64,000 nt of DNA from Algoriphagus sanaruensis (GTDB lineage: Bacteria; Bacteroidota; Bacteroidia; Cytophagales; Cyclobacteriaceae): the NCBI RefSeq assembly GCF_001593605.1, contig NZ_CP012836.1, forward strand, positions 1,364,001 to 1,428,000, written 5' to 3'. Shown in pieces: positions 1 to 9,363 of this stretch. The notes under the pieces are model-generated. The model saw only the letters and a program-made list of their open reading frames with translations, had not been told where the DNA came from and did not search any database. The position numbers and the translations under genes were made by a program. Numbering within the stretch: the first letter of the stretch is position 1; every line of letters begins with the position of its first letter.

Positions 1-1261
1 CTAGGGAAATGTCGTCATGGTGAGGTCCGGTATGAAGAAGAACTTCATTTTTTTCCTGAGTCAATCCTCGAGAAAGCTTGTCTTCGATACTTTTCATGAC
101 TTGACTTACGGTGTCTTCCGAAAGTCCTGGGATCAGCTTACAATATTTATCTGATTTGAGGTCTTCGATCTTAAGTCGGTGCCCATACTTGTTGAGCTTT
201 TTGCAAAGTTCGATCACTGAGCGTTCAGTTTTTTCAAACGTCCATTCACCCTTTTGGTAGTAAGCATCGAGTGAATCCGTCAACTTAACTGCAGCGCCTT
301 TGGTCAAGTAGAATCGGCCATTTTTCAGCTTTTGCAAAACCGTTGCTGGGTAGACATTGGTCATCGGCGTTTCCAAAGAATCCTTCACGATGCCTGCTTT
401 TGCCTCACCGGCGGCGATAATAATTCCAACTGCCTCTGGGTTGTAAACGATGGTATCCAGACCAATTGTAATTACCAAACGGTTGGCAGATACTTCAATA
501 CCACCTAGGTCTCCAGCCGCTACCGCTTGAGTTTCAAAGTTAGTTTCAGTAAGACGAGTTACCGAGTAAATATGCGAGCCACGAGTATTGAAGGCGATGT
601 GTCCATCAGGACCAATTCCTCCCAAAAAGAATCCAATTCCTCCAAGATTGCGAATTCGTTGTTCGTAGGTGCCGCACCATTCATCGATCATGTAGATCGA
701 CTTTTGTTGAAGTTTTTCGAGATCGTTGATTGGGTCTCTAAAACGTAGTGAAAGGTCTACTTTTAGATCAGGGAATATTTCAGAGAAATGTTTGCCTTCA
801 GCCAATGGGATATCGTCCGAATTGATGAGAATGGCTTTTTCTTTTGAAAGTCCAAATCCTTGGATGTAGAATTTATTGACGTAGTCGTAGAAGCTGTTGT
901 GCTGCTTGGAGGAGATAGGGTAAAACTCATCGATCTGCACAAAGGTAAGGTCCTTCAAGACAGGCTTGGAAACCTTGCCCAGACCATATTTTTCGCGAAT
1001 TTCTTTACCTTTTTTACTGTCCCAATTGTCCAGAAGGTATTGAGTCCACTTGATGAAAAACTCAGGAGTTTTTCCGGTGGGTAGGCTGATTACTCCTTGA
1101 GGATTGGTTGAGGCCCATTCCAGAAATCGGCATGCAGTAAGCAATCCTAATTTTGGAAAGTTGTCAACGGTAAGATAGGGGATCAGGGTCGTGATTTGAT
1201 CTACTCCGGACTCGGCTAAGAAGGCTTTTTCGACTTCGGAGAGGGGATACTTACTGAGCAT
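1..1261 (-). CDS. NagB-like glucosamine-6-phosphate deaminase fused to PIG-L/LmbE domain (3' end off window)
   Basis: I translated this by hand from the minus strand, beginning at ATG 1261 (MLSKYPLSEVEKAFL). About 420 residues are visible. The N-terminal part is a NagB/sugar-isomerase fold: phosphate loop SLPTGKTPEFF, acidic motif FVQIDEFYP and the catalytic-histidine motif GGIGPDGHIAFN. Known NagB enzymes convert glucosamine-6-phosphate to fructose-6-phosphate and ammonia. Beyond the usual NagB length the frame continues into a region ending with HTGPHHDDI (coordinates about 5-31), which resembles the metal-binding signature that opens PIG-L/LmbE N-deacetylase domains. The likely product is therefore the long deaminase-deacetylase fusion known in Bacteroidetes, acting on amino sugars from cell wall or chitin. 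The rest of the deacetylase domain lies outside the window. Confident for NagB; good for the fusion. Confidence 0.85.
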   Translation of the reverse strand, partial: MLSKYPLSEVEKAFLAESGVDQITTLIPYLTVDNFPKLGLLTACRFLEWASTNPQGVISLPTGKTPEFFIKWTQYLLDNWDSKKGKEIREKYGLGKVSKPVLKDLTFVQIDEFYPISSKQHNSFYDYVNKFYIQGFGLSKEKAILINSDDIPLAEGKHFSEIFPDLKVDLSLRFRDPINDLEKLQQKSIYMIDEWCGTYEQRIRNLGGIGFFLGGIGPDGHIAFNTRGSHIYSVTRLTETNFETQAVAAGDLGGIEVSANRLVITIGLDTIVYNPEAVGIIIAAGEAKAGIVKDSLETPMTNVYPATVLQKLKNGRFYLTKGAAVKLTDSLDAYYQKGEWTFEKTERSVIELCKKLNKYGHRLKIEDLKSDKYCKLIPGLSEDTVSQVMKSIEDKLSRGLTQEKNEVLLHTGPHHDDISL

Positions 1262-1459
1262 ACTGGATAGACAGTTTAGGTAAGAATTAGTATTTGTGTT
1301 GTTTTCGGTGAATCCAAATTTTCTAAACTACTCAAACGAATACGTTCAGAATTAAAATTCGAAAAATGCCATAAATCCTCATTTAATTCTTTTCCACTGG
1401 CAATTACTTCGAATTTATTATTTTCCTCAAAATTAAAAAACTTTGTTGAATAAAAATAA

Positions 1460-1484
1460 ACTTTTATAAAATTTTTATAAAAGT
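1460..1484. repeat. Perfect AT-rich palindrome (12-bp arms, 1-base centre)
   Basis: ACTTTTATAAAA, a single T, then TTTTATAAAAGT form a perfect inverted repeat. It lies 20 bases past the stop of the CBS-DUF294 gene and about 200 bases upstream of the NagB-like start, in a 242-base AT-rich gap. There is almost no G or C in the stem and no clear T-tract, so a classical intrinsic terminator is unlikely. It could be a weak terminator or a regulator binding site. Confidence 0.5.
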
Positions 1485-1503
1485 CAGTCTTAAGGATAAA
1501 AAT

Positions 1504-2958
1504 TTATAAGCTTCGAGTGAATGTCAATTTTATTCTAGCTTGGAATTCTTCAATAACTTTAAAAATCTCTGTAAGGGTTACTTGCTGCACTTTGGTAAGT
1601 TGCTCGAGTTTGATATAGTTTTTAGGTTTTTGATGTTGATCCAATAGAATATTGGCTTGATTTTCCAGGCGGAGATTCATCAGATATTCAAAGGCGTGCG
1701 TGAGTTCTTGAGCTTCTTTTTCAGTAAAGACACCTTTTTTCTGAAGGTTATTGATTCGTTGTATGGTGTTGGTTTCTGAGATTTCAAACCGTAAGGCATA
1801 AACACGGGCAAGGTCTACAATAGGACGTAGTGTTTGCTTTAGGTTAAGTTGCTTTTTGCCTTCGATATCTTCAGTTTTGATTTTTCTAAAAAAAGTAAGT
1901 GGGGGCTCATACTGAAGTGCATTGTGTCCCAAATTGATGAAAAATCGTTCTGGAGCATCTTTTAAAAGACCTTGCATATGCTCTTTCAAGTCTGCTAATA
2001 AAGATTCTTCTCCAAATATTGCTCGGCAATCAAAGAAGGTCGAGTAATTCATAGCCGTCTCTTGTGAGGCATCGCTGATCCATTGATCGTAGTTTCGTTT
2101 CCAGTGCGAGAGGGAATGCGTCCATTTTGGATTCATAGCCATCAGGTTACCCTGACAAAACTCAATGCCGATTTCGTCCAAAGCAGTCGATACTTTGGTG
2201 GCAAACTCAAGGAAATAGCTTCGAACCAATTCCCGTTGTTCGTTGGCCTTGTCTTCATAGATAATTGCGTTGTCCTGGTCAGTTTTTAAGGTGAGTTCCC
2301 CTCTTCCCTGACTTCCCAAAACGAAGAACACAAACTTGGCAGGAGCCGGTCCGATTTCCTTTAGAACCCGCTCAATAACGCGCTGGGTAATGGTGTCCAC
2401 TACAGCTGAAATTATTTGCGTGATAAATTCCCCCTTCATTCCTCGTTCGATAAGAACTTGAATTAGGGTTGGCATTTGTGTCCATTTTTCTTTAAGCTCG
2501 GAAATATGCCGTGCCTCTTTGACTGATTGGATAAATAGGAATGGCCCTTGGCTTTGTTCAGTTAGAACTTTCGTCCGGCTAATCCATCCCAAATAGTCCG
2601 CATTGTCTTTGACTAAGAGGTATCTTGCTTTTGTCTGAAACATCAAAAGTAAGGCTTCTACTAGGCTGGATTCTGGGGAAATAGTGACTAGGTCAGATTC
2701 AAAAATGACGCTGACCGGATCAGTGGGGTTCAATCCTGCGGCGAGTACTTTATCTCTCAGGGTGAGGTCAGTGATATAGCCTAAAAGATCGCTTGGTCCA
2801 TTGCCAATAAACAAACAACTCACCTGCTCTTGCGCCATTTTTTGAGCACAGATGTCAATAGGTGTATTAGGGGTTACCCAGCGAATGCTTCGGACCAAAA
2901 GGTCTTTGACTTGCTTGGTGTAAAATTGCTCTGAGACGAAAGGACCCTTGATCTGCAT
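1504..2958 (-). CDS. CBS-pair and DUF294 nucleotidyltransferase-like protein
   Basis: 484 residues. Residues about 10-140 form two CBS motifs (DICAQKMAQEQVSCLFI, and EALLLMFQTKARYLLV followed by GWISRTKVL), which usually bind adenosyl ligands. Residues about 150-300 are a DUF294/GlnD-like nucleotidyltransferase domain with the signature GSQGRGELTLKTDQDNAI, where G-S and the D-x-D pair are the expected nucleotide and metal ligands. The C-terminal part matches DUF294_C in being a helical, charged domain. Many relatives also carry an N-terminal cyclic-nucleotide-binding domain; this protein starts directly before the CBS pair and lacks it. The protein is cytosolic, with no signal peptide. Substrate unknown; a regulatory nucleotidyl transfer is inferred. 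A terminator separates it from sucD, so it is likely its own unit. Confidence 0.85.
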   Translation of the reverse strand: MQIKGPFVSEQFYTKQVKDLLVRSIRWVTPNTPIDICAQKMAQEQVSCLFIGNGPSDLLGYITDLTLRDKVLAAGLNPTDPVSVIFESDLVTISPESSLVEALLLMFQTKARYLLVKDNADYLGWISRTKVLTEQSQGPFLFIQSVKEARHISELKEKWTQMPTLIQVLIERGMKGEFITQIISAVVDTITQRVIERVLKEIGPAPAKFVFFVLGSQGRGELTLKTDQDNAIIYEDKANEQRELVRSYFLEFATKVSTALDEIGIEFCQGNLMAMNPKWTHSLSHWKRNYDQWISDASQETAMNYSTFFDCRAIFGEESLLADLKEHMQGLLKDAPERFFINLGHNALQYEPPLTFFRKIKTEDIEGKKQLNLKQTLRPIVDLARVYALRFEISETNTIQRINNLQKKGVFTEKEAQELTHAFEYLMNLRLENQANILLDQHQKPKNYIKLEQLTKVQQVTLTEIFKVIEEFQARIKLTFTRSL

Positions 2959-2991
2959 TTGGGGAAGTTACAAAACAGTTTAGCCAATCTG

Positions 2992-3029
2992 AAAAAAAAC
3001 GAAGCCGCCTCACGGGAAATGAGGCGGCT
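2992..3029 (-). terminator. Rho-independent terminator of sucD
   Basis: On the minus strand AGCCGCCTCA pairs perfectly with TGAGGCGGCT (plus positions 3003-3012 and 3020-3029, 7-base loop) and is followed by TCG and a run of eight T (plus 2992-2999). It sits 24 bases past the sucD stop. Confidence 0.9.
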
Positions 3030-3052
3030 CCAAAAATTGATTTATCAGGGAA

Positions 3053-3934
3053 TTAGGCAGATACTCCCAAAGCTTTTGCCATGGTTGCTCCAATTTCTGC
3101 TGGAGACTCTACTACATGGATTCCGTTTTCTCTCATGATTCTCATTTTCGCAGCAGCTGTATCATCAGCTCCACCGATAATAGCACCAGCATGTCCCATG
3201 CGTCGTCCTGGAGGTGCTGTCTGGCCTGCAATAAATCCGACTACCGGCTTTTTGTTTCCAGTTTCTCTGATCCAACGAGCAGCTTCTGCTTCATAGTTAC
3301 CACCGATTTCACCGATCATGACAATAGCGTCTGTCTCTGGATCGTTCATCAGCATTTCCACCGCTTGCTTGGTAGAAGTTCCGATGATTGGGTCACCCCC
3401 AATACCGATCGCAGTTGAAACACCTAGTCCAGCTTTTGCAACTTGGTCTGCTGCTTCATAGGTTAAAGTACCAGACTTGGATACGATTCCGATTCTTCCT
3501 GATTTGAAGACGAAACCTGGCATAATACCCACTTTCGCTTCACCTGGAGTAATTACTCCTGGGCAGTTTGGACCGATCAAAACACAGCCACGTTCTTTGA
3601 TGTATGGCTTAGCCTTCATCATATCGGCTACTGGAATACCTTCGGTGATGGCAATGATTACTTTGATGCCGGCATCAGCTGCCTCCATGATTGCGTCACC
3701 CGCAAAAGCTGGTGGAACGAAAATGATAGAGGTATCTGCACCAGTCTTTTGAACGGCCTCTTCTACAGAGTTGAACACTGGTCTGTCCAAATGGGTGCTG
3801 CCACCTTTGCCTGGAGTTACACCTCCAACTACATTAGTGCCATACTCGATCATTTGCTGGGCATGAAAGGAACCCTCAGAACCGGTAAATCCCTGGACGA
3901 TTACCTTTGAGTTTTTATTGACTAGTACACTCAT
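3053..3934 (-). CDS. sucD: Succinyl-CoA synthetase (ADP-forming) alpha subunit
   Basis: 293 residues, full family length. Catalyses succinyl-CoA + ADP/GDP + phosphate to succinate + CoA + ATP/GTP in the TCA cycle, together with SucC. N-terminal CoA-binding Rossmann domain ([19 protein letters not shown]) and C-terminal ligase domain; the phosphorylated histidine is H248 in [25 protein letters not shown] is the family signature. sucC is not adjacent, as is common in Bacteroidetes. Flanked by a matching promoter upstream and a terminator downstream, so it looks monocistronic. It also supplies the exit step for succinyl-CoA produced by the methylmalonyl-CoA mutase encoded at 17.5-21 kb (inference). 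Confidence 0.97.
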   Translation of the reverse strand: MSVLVNKNSKVIVQGFTGSEGSFHAQQMIEYGTNVVGGVTPGKGGSTHLDRPVFNSVEEAVQKTGADTSIIFVPPAFAGDAIMEAADAGIKVIIAITEGIPVADMMKAKPYIKERGCVLIGPNCPGVITPGEAKVGIMPGFVFKSGRIGIVSKSGTLTYEAADQVAKAGLGVSTAIGIGGDPIIGTSTKQAVEMLMNDPETDAIVMIGEIGGNYEAEAARWIRETGNKKPVVGFIAGQTAPPGRRMGHAGAIIGGADDTAAAKMRIMRENGIHVVESPAEIGATMAKALGVSA

Positions 3935-3958
3935 TGATGCGCTTTTTTAAGTTTGGCA

Positions 3959-3988
3959 CAAAAATAAAAGAAACCACCCGCTGACAAA
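3959..3988 (-). promoter_or_regulatory. Bacteroidota-type promoter of sucD
   Basis: On the minus strand TTTG (plus 3985-3988) is followed after 18 bases by TATTTTTG (plus 3959-3966), an exact fit to the Bacteroidota TTTG / TAnnTTTG promoter. A start of transcription around 3952 would give a leader of roughly 18 bases before ATG 3934. Confidence 0.7.
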
Positions 3989-4049
3989 AGAAAACCGCAA
4001 CATTCTCAAGACAATTTGGCTTGCGGATTCTTTTTTGAATATTCGTATC

Positions 4050-7000
4050 ATGAGGGTAGCGATAAAAGCATTGATTTTGGTCTGCTGGTCAAGTTTGATC
4101 ATAGCAACTGCTTTGAGCCAAAGCTACCAGTTTAATACCCGTCCGAGGGGAATTCAGCTGCCTGTTCAGAATATTTTGCAGATTGAACAGGATACGTTGG
4201 GGCGAATGTGGTTTTCTACTTCAAGAGGGGTAGTGGTATCTGATGGGCTTCACAATGAGGAATTACCGGATTCCCTGCTTCGAAAGTTTGCCTATCGAAT
4301 CTCCCTTCACAAGGATTCAGACGGACAAGTATGGTTGTATAGTGCTTCTGGCGTGCCAATTCTCATTAAAAATAATGGAGAAGCTTGGCAAGAAGAAGAT
4401 TTGTCTCCATTTCCAAGAGAAGGTTCCTTTGGGAGAAATAGGTTTTTCTCTGTAGATGAAAAATCAAAAAAGCAATTTTTCCTTAATTCTGGCGATCAGC
4501 TTCTTTTCTGGAAAGAAGGGCAACCTAAGCAATTCCTTCAATTGGAATCAGAAAAGTATGGCGCTTTGATGGGGGTTGAGAAGCTGGACGGAGAGCTCGT
4601 TTTGATGTTTAGAAATGGAACGTATGCTTTCAAGGATAATCAACTCAGTCCTATAAATTTTCAAGGATTGGGATTGCCTTCGCCCCCCTTCAGTATTCTA
4701 AAACATCCCGAGCAAAGCCAGTTCTATTTTTTGGGGAAAGATTACTTAGCTGTAGGAAATTCTCCTAATGCTCCATCCAAGTTTTTGGACAGGAATTTTA
4801 ATTCGTTTGATTTTGATCAGGTCGAGGATTTTTTCGGGATTCAATACAGATACGGAGCCTTGTTTTATCATTTTAATTCCAATTTGAAAAAATTGGTCCT
4901 CGACCGAGAAAAGGTTTTTCAGATTGATTTGTTTGAACTTTTTCAAACACCAATGCTTCAGACCTTCTTGATTGATCAAGAGGGGATTCTTTGGATAGGA
5001 AGTAGTCGAGGATTGGCAAATAGTACCAGTCAACTTTTTCAAAATTACACCTCAAAAACAGCTGAATTTTTAGGAGAGGAGGTCACAGCCATCCATGAAA
5101 TCAGTCCCGGTAAATTCCTGTTGGGGTTTAATAATGGCGTCCAATATTTTGATTCATCTGGCACAAAGACTCTACTAAAAGATTCCAACTTGGCCGATTC
5201 TCCTTTAGGGCGAGTGATGAATTTTTCGAAAGACAAATGGGGGAGAATTTGGTATTCCCGAAACCATTTGGGGGTAGGGATGTATGAGGTGAATTCTGGA
5301 CGAATCACTGAATTTTCAACTCCTCAAGGAGTGAATATAAGCTCAGCAATTGCAAGTGGTGATAGCTTGTTTTTAGTTGGATCGGATCGAGTGTATATAG
5401 CTGATCTTAAACGTCCTTTAAATGGGATATTTGACTTGGATATCGCTCCCCAGCTTTTAGAATTAGTAGGCGAAGACGGGGTCTTTTTTAGAAAAGGTTT
5501 TCAATTGAAAAATGGTAAAAACCTTATTATTCGGGCAAGTAAACTTGGAAATAAGTACCCGGTGCTTGAAAAAGGAAATTTTCTGTTGGTGGAAGGGTAT
5601 GATGCCTTAGAAATGCCTAATGGAGCTATTTTATTGGGGACGGAAAATGGACTGAAAGTTTTCCAGGGAGGATATGTGGGGTTTTTCTCTTTTGGAAACC
5701 GGGTCATCGAAGAGCCTGTGTACACCATTTTACCGGATCATGATGGTGGGATTTGGGTTGGGACTAATCGGGGAGTATATGTTCTGAAAGACGATAAAGT
5801 CATTCATTACAAAGAATCTAACGGCTTGGTCGGAGATGAAATCAATCGTGGAGCATTAATCCAATCTCGTACAGGTCAAGTCTTAATTGGTACAAATAAG
5901 GGGCTTTCAGTTTATTTGCCGGAAGAGAAGTTTTTTGCTTCTGGGGCACCCAGGCTTCACCTTTCCCAATTGAAATTAGGGGGTGTAGATGCTCTTAAAG
6001 GGATTCCTGTTCGTGTATCACACAGCCAGAATTTTTTGGAAGTGCAGTTAATACCGGCTGCTTTTAATGAATCCCGTGAACTTTGGATTCACTATCGTTT
6101 GGCTGAAAATGATTCCACTCCTTGGCAAATCATTAAAAATCCAGAGAGCAGCCAACTGTTTTTAGGTAATCTGCCTGCAGGTCAATACCATTTTGAGATC
6201 AAGGCTTCCTATGATGGGGTAGATTTTTCTCCTGTATTCTCTTCTGGAAAGTTGATCGTGCTTCAGCCTTTTTATCTAAGAGTCTGGTTTTTGGCAATTG
6301 CTGTACTGTTTCTTGTTGGATTAGGTGTTCTCCTTTCAAGGTTTTATCAGCAGCTGAAGGATCTTGGTATTCTTCAAAATCGCGTGGAGGGGGAGCAAAA
6401 GCGAAAGAATCAAGTCGAACAACAATTTAGCCGAGTTTGGAATAATGTGCAGGATCCAATGATCCTCGTCACAGAGCAAGGAATAATCGCAACAGCCAAT
6501 CCGGCTTTTGCAAAAATGCTCCATCTGCCAATTGAACAGATTGAAGGTAAAAGCATTTTTGAATTTTTGGATAGCTCTCCCCAAGATCCCCAGCATGCCC
6601 AGATTTTAGATCAAGTCAAGTTGTCTGGTGCCTATGGGATCAAATTTGAAAATACCATTGCATGGAAATCAGGGGCTTTAGAGATGGAAGTATATTCGGT
6701 ATTATTGGAGGAAAGTCCTCATGGGAAAGGTTTAGTGCTTTCGGTTTTTCATGATTTGACCTCACGAAAAAAAGTCGAACTGCAGCTTCGTGATGCCATC
6801 CGAAAAGCGGAAGAAGCCAGTCGATTTAAGACTTCTTTACTCTCTAATATCAGTCACGAAATTCGAACACCTCTGACGGGCATTATTGGAGGTACGGAAC
6901 ATGTGATGATGTCCAGACAAGAAGACAGTGAATTAAAAGACCAGCTGGATATTGTCCTTCAGAGTGGTGAACGATTGCTTTCAACCATCAATTCCCTGTT

Positions 7001-7502
7001 GGATCTGGCAAAAATAGAAGCAAATAAAATGGAGGTGGTGTTTACTCACACCCACCTAAACGAGTTCTTTCACAAGATTCTACAACCCTTTCAACAGCAG
7101 GCAGAATCTAAAAATCTAAGACTTGAAGTTTCTATTTTATGCGCTCCAAAACTCATTCCTTTAGATCGAAGATTTATGGAAATGATTCTTAATAATCTGG
7201 TTGGGAATGCGATCAAATACAGTCATTCAGGCTTGATTTCAGTTCGGATTTGGATGGAAATAGACCAGCTCCTACTAGTTATCAAGGATCAAGGAACTGG
7301 GATGTCTGAAGAATTTCAAAAGAAGATGTTTGAACCATTTGAGCAGGAGAGCAAGGGGCATAAGCGTCTTTATGAAGGCACCGGCCTTGGATTGGCCATT
7401 ACCAAAAATTTGATCAATTTGTTAAAGGGGTCAATTGAAATTCAAAGTCAAGTAGGTGTGGGAACAGAGGTATTACTTAAAATTCCTTTGCACATCTCTT
7501 AA
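4050..7502 (+). CDS. Membrane sensor histidine kinase with periplasmic beta-propeller, Y_Y_Y and PAS domains
   Basis: The open frame extends to a TTG at 4035, but ATG 4050 directly precedes a good signal peptide (MRVAIKALILVCWSSLIIATA) and is preferred. Domains: two-component-regulator propeller repeats (repeated LWIGSSRGLA / IWVGTNRGVYVL-type motifs) to about residue 640; Y_Y_Y domain to about 725; one membrane helix about 738-757; coiled coil; PAS about 790-890; HisKA with phospho-acceptor H936 in NISHEIRTPL; HATPase_c with N box NNLVGNAIKYS, DQGTGM and GTGLGLAI. Unlike the Bacteroides hybrid regulators it has no receiver or AraC domain, so the phosphate must go to a separate receiver; the gene 50 bases downstream encodes one. 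Ligand unknown. Divergent from sucD. Confidence 0.92.
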   Translation: MRVAIKALILVCWSSLIIATALSQSYQFNTRPRGIQLPVQNILQIEQDTLGRMWFSTSRGVVVSDGLHNEELPDSLLRKFAYRISLHKDSDGQVWLYSASGVPILIKNNGEAWQEEDLSPFPREGSFGRNRFFSVDEKSKKQFFLNSGDQLLFWKEGQPKQFLQLESEKYGALMGVEKLDGELVLMFRNGTYAFKDNQLSPINFQGLGLPSPPFSILKHPEQSQFYFLGKDYLAVGNSPNAPSKFLDRNFNSFDFDQVEDFFGIQYRYGALFYHFNSNLKKLVLDREKVFQIDLFELFQTPMLQTFLIDQEGILWIGSSRGLANSTSQLFQNYTSKTAEFLGEEVTAIHEISPGKFLLGFNNGVQYFDSSGTKTLLKDSNLADSPLGRVMNFSKDKWGRIWYSRNHLGVGMYEVNSGRITEFSTPQGVNISSAIASGDSLFLVGSDRVYIADLKRPLNGIFDLDIAPQLLELVGEDGVFFRKGFQLKNGKNLIIRASKLGNKYPVLEKGNFLLVEGYDALEMPNGAILLGTENGLKVFQGGYVGFFSFGNRVIEEPVYTILPDHDGGIWVGTNRGVYVLKDDKVIHYKESNGLVGDEINRGALIQSRTGQVLIGTNKGLSVYLPEEKFFASGAPRLHLSQLKLGGVDALKGIPVRVSHSQNFLEVQLIPAAFNESRELWIHYRLAENDSTPWQIIKNPESSQLFLGNLPAGQYHFEIKASYDGVDFSPVFSSGKLIVLQPFYLRVWFLAIAVLFLVGLGVLLSRFYQQLKDLGILQNRVEGEQKRKNQVEQQFSRVWNNVQDPMILVTEQGIIATANPAFAKMLHLPIEQIEGKSIFEFLDSSPQDPQHAQILDQVKLSGAYGIKFENTIAWKSGALEMEVYSVLLEESPHGKGLVLSVFHDLTSRKKVELQLRDAIRKAEEASRFKTSLLSNISHEIRTPLTGIIGGTEHVMMSRQEDSELKDQLDIVLQSGERLLSTINSLLDLAKIEANKMEVVFTHTHLNEFFHKILQPFQQQAESKNLRLEVSILCAPKLIPLDRRFMEMILNNLVGNAIKYSHSGLISVRIWMEIDQLLLVIKDQGTGMSEEFQKKMFEPFEQESKGHKRLYEGTGLGLAITKNLINLLKGSIEIQSQVGVGTEVLLKIPLHIS

Positions 7503-7552
7503 TTTTTGTATTTTCAAGGCAGTAAGATCGTCTATCACCACAAGACTCCATC

Positions 7553-8728
7553 ATGTTCACACTTCGTATTCTCATCGTAGAGGATGATTCGGTGTCCGCG
7601 CTGTTGCTGCAAAGGGCACTTGAGAAAAATGCACATCAAATTATAGGTATTGTTGATACCGGAGAAAAGGCGCTTGAAATTCTCGGGGACAATGGGGCGG
7701 ATATTGTAATGATGGATATCAATCTTGCTGGTGAATTGGACGGGATAAAAACCACCGAGATTATCAATGAGCGATTTGACATTCCAGTCGTTTACCTGAG
7801 CGCAAGTTCTGATGCAGAAACACTCAATAAGGTAGTAGGTACTAATCCAAGTGCCTATGTAATCAAGCCTTTCAATATCCGTGAATTAAACATGGTAATT
7901 GAATTGGCCATTTTTAAAGATCGGAAAGAGAAGGAATTACAAAAGCTTAATAACGAACTTGAAGAAAAGGTGAAGCAACGCACCGCGGAGCTTTATGAGG
8001 CGAATAAGGAATTGACCAAGGCCTTGGAAAAGGAGCGAGAAATCAATGAACTTAAATCTAGAATCGTTCTCAATGTGTCTCATGGATTTAAAACGCCACT
8101 GACCTCTATCTTAAGTTCTGCTCAGCTTTTGCAGCTTTATGCTGAAAAAGAGCACCCTTTAAAACAAAAAATCTCCAAACACGCTCATAAAATTGAACAC
8201 TCTGTTCGCACCCTAAACAACCTCCTGACCAGTGTGCTTTTCTTTGGTAAGGCTGATGAAAACAAACTGGAGTTTAAGCCCAAAAAGATTTTTACAGCAG
8301 CGTTTATCAAGGAGCTTCTCGATACGGTCAATGCCGGAATTGAAAATCAGGTTACCATTGTACCTTCAATCGGGGAAATGCCAAAAACCATCACTACCGA
8401 CCCTGAGCTGGTGTATCAGATTTTAGAAAATCTCCTTTCAAATGCGGTGAAGTATTCAAAGGATGGCAAGAAAGTCGATTTTAAAATTTGGGTAGAAAGT
8501 GGTCAACTTCATGTCGAAGTGGCGGATAAGGGGATTGGAATTCCAAAAGCTGAGCAACACAAGTTATTCGATCGGTTTTTCCGAGCAGGAAATGTCGGGA
8601 TCACCGAGGGCTCTGGTTTAGGACTTTCTATAGTCAAAAAATGCGTGGAGGTCTTGCAAGGAGATATTAAATTTGCCAGCGAGGCAGGAAAAGGCACAAC
8701 TTTTTATGTGTCGGTTCCAGTTAAATAA
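7553..8728 (+). CDS. Receiver domain fused to histidine kinase-like domain with altered H box
   Basis: 391 residues, cytosolic. Receiver domain 1-120: acidic pair D11/D12 (VEDDS), phospho-acceptor D55 (MMDINL), conserved K105 (VIKPF). Coiled coil about 120-165 (EKEREINELKSR). HisKA about 167-230 with H177, but the motif reads VSHGFKTPLTS: the acidic residue that normally follows the histidine (HE or HD) is G178, codon GGA. HATPase_c is intact (N box NLLSNAVKYS, DKGIGIP, GSGLGLSIVKK). The acidic neighbour is thought to be important for autophosphorylation, so this may be a weak kinase, a phosphatase or a receiver-controlled adaptor (inference). It ends 2 bases before the ABC transporter ATPase gene, implying co-expression. 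Confidence 0.92.
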   Translation: MFTLRILIVEDDSVSALLLQRALEKNAHQIIGIVDTGEKALEILGDNGADIVMMDINLAGELDGIKTTEIINERFDIPVVYLSASSDAETLNKVVGTNPSAYVIKPFNIRELNMVIELAIFKDRKEKELQKLNNELEEKVKQRTAELYEANKELTKALEKEREINELKSRIVLNVSHGFKTPLTSILSSAQLLQLYAEKEHPLKQKISKHAHKIEHSVRTLNNLLTSVLFFGKADENKLEFKPKKIFTAAFIKELLDTVNAGIENQVTIVPSIGEMPKTITTDPELVYQILENLLSNAVKYSKDGKKVDFKIWVESGQLHVEVADKGIGIPKAEQHKLFDRFFRAGNVGITEGSGLGLSIVKKCVEVLQGDIKFASEAGKGTTFYVSVPVK

Positions 8729-8730
8729 GC

Positions 8731-9363
8731 ATGGCATTACAGACTCAATCTCTCTCATTTTCTCATCCTGGGCAACCGACCATTCACTTCCCTGATTTCA
8801 GGGTTGATTCACAGAATCCACTTTTGATTTTAGGGAAGTCAGGCAGTGGTAAGACTACACTTCTGCACTTGCTTTGTGGTTTGATCCGGCCCAAATCCGG
8901 AAAAGTGACTCTAGGAACTACGGTCCTATCTGAATTATCAGAATCCCAATTGGATCGATTTAGAGGAGAAAAAATTGGAATAGTTTTCCAAAAACCACAC
9001 CTCATTGCCGCTTTGAATGTTCGGCAAAACTTGGAATTGGTTCCTTATTTTTCGAAGAAGAAAGGAAAAAGTGCAGAGGAATTACTCTCAGACTTGAATC
9101 TATTGGGAAAGAAGGAATCCTCTGTTTTGACGCTAAGTGAAGGGGAGGCGCAGCGGGTTTCTATTGCCAGAGCCTTGGCGAATTCTCCGGAGTTGATCTT
9201 AGCAGATGAGCCTACTTCCAGCCTGGATGATGATCATGCTGAAAAAGTGATTCGATTGCTCATCGATCAAAGTGCTAAAATCGGCGCAATCTTGATCATC
9301 GTGACTCATGATCAGCGCGTAAAAAATCAAATCTCCAACTTTATTGAAGTTAAGGCGCCATGA
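8731..9363 (+). CDS. ABC transporter ATP-binding protein, LolD/MacB type
   Basis: 210 residues, one nucleotide-binding domain. Walker A GKSGSGKTT, Q-loop VFQKPHLI, Walker B LILADEPTSSLD, switch histidine in IVTHD. The signature motif reads LSEGEAQRVSIARA rather than LSGGE/Q, a noticeable deviation. The family energises FtsX-like permeases for lipoprotein release, peptide export or signalling rather than classical solute uptake. Its stop overlaps the start of the next gene by four bases (ATGA), which indicates translational coupling with the permease. Assignment is secure; transported substrate is unknown. Confidence 0.93.
   Translation: MALQTQSLSFSHPGQPTIHFPDFRVDSQNPLLILGKSGSGKTTLLHLLCGLIRPKSGKVTLGTTVLSELSESQLDRFRGEKIGIVFQKPHLIAALNVRQNLELVPYFSKKKGKSAEELLSDLNLLGKKESSVLTLSEGEAQRVSIARALANSPELILADEPTSSLDDDHAEKVIRLLIDQSAKIGAILIIVTHDQRVKNQISNFIEVKAP

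Noticed and set aside
527..1084. Two plus-strand open frames in the first kilobase
   Set aside because: They are antisense to the NagB/PIG-L coding region, which has complete catalytic motifs; no signal or family features in the plus frames.
1460..1484. AT palindrome as a classical terminator
   Set aside because: Stem has almost no G-C pairs and no clear separate T-tract, so it is listed only as a repeat.
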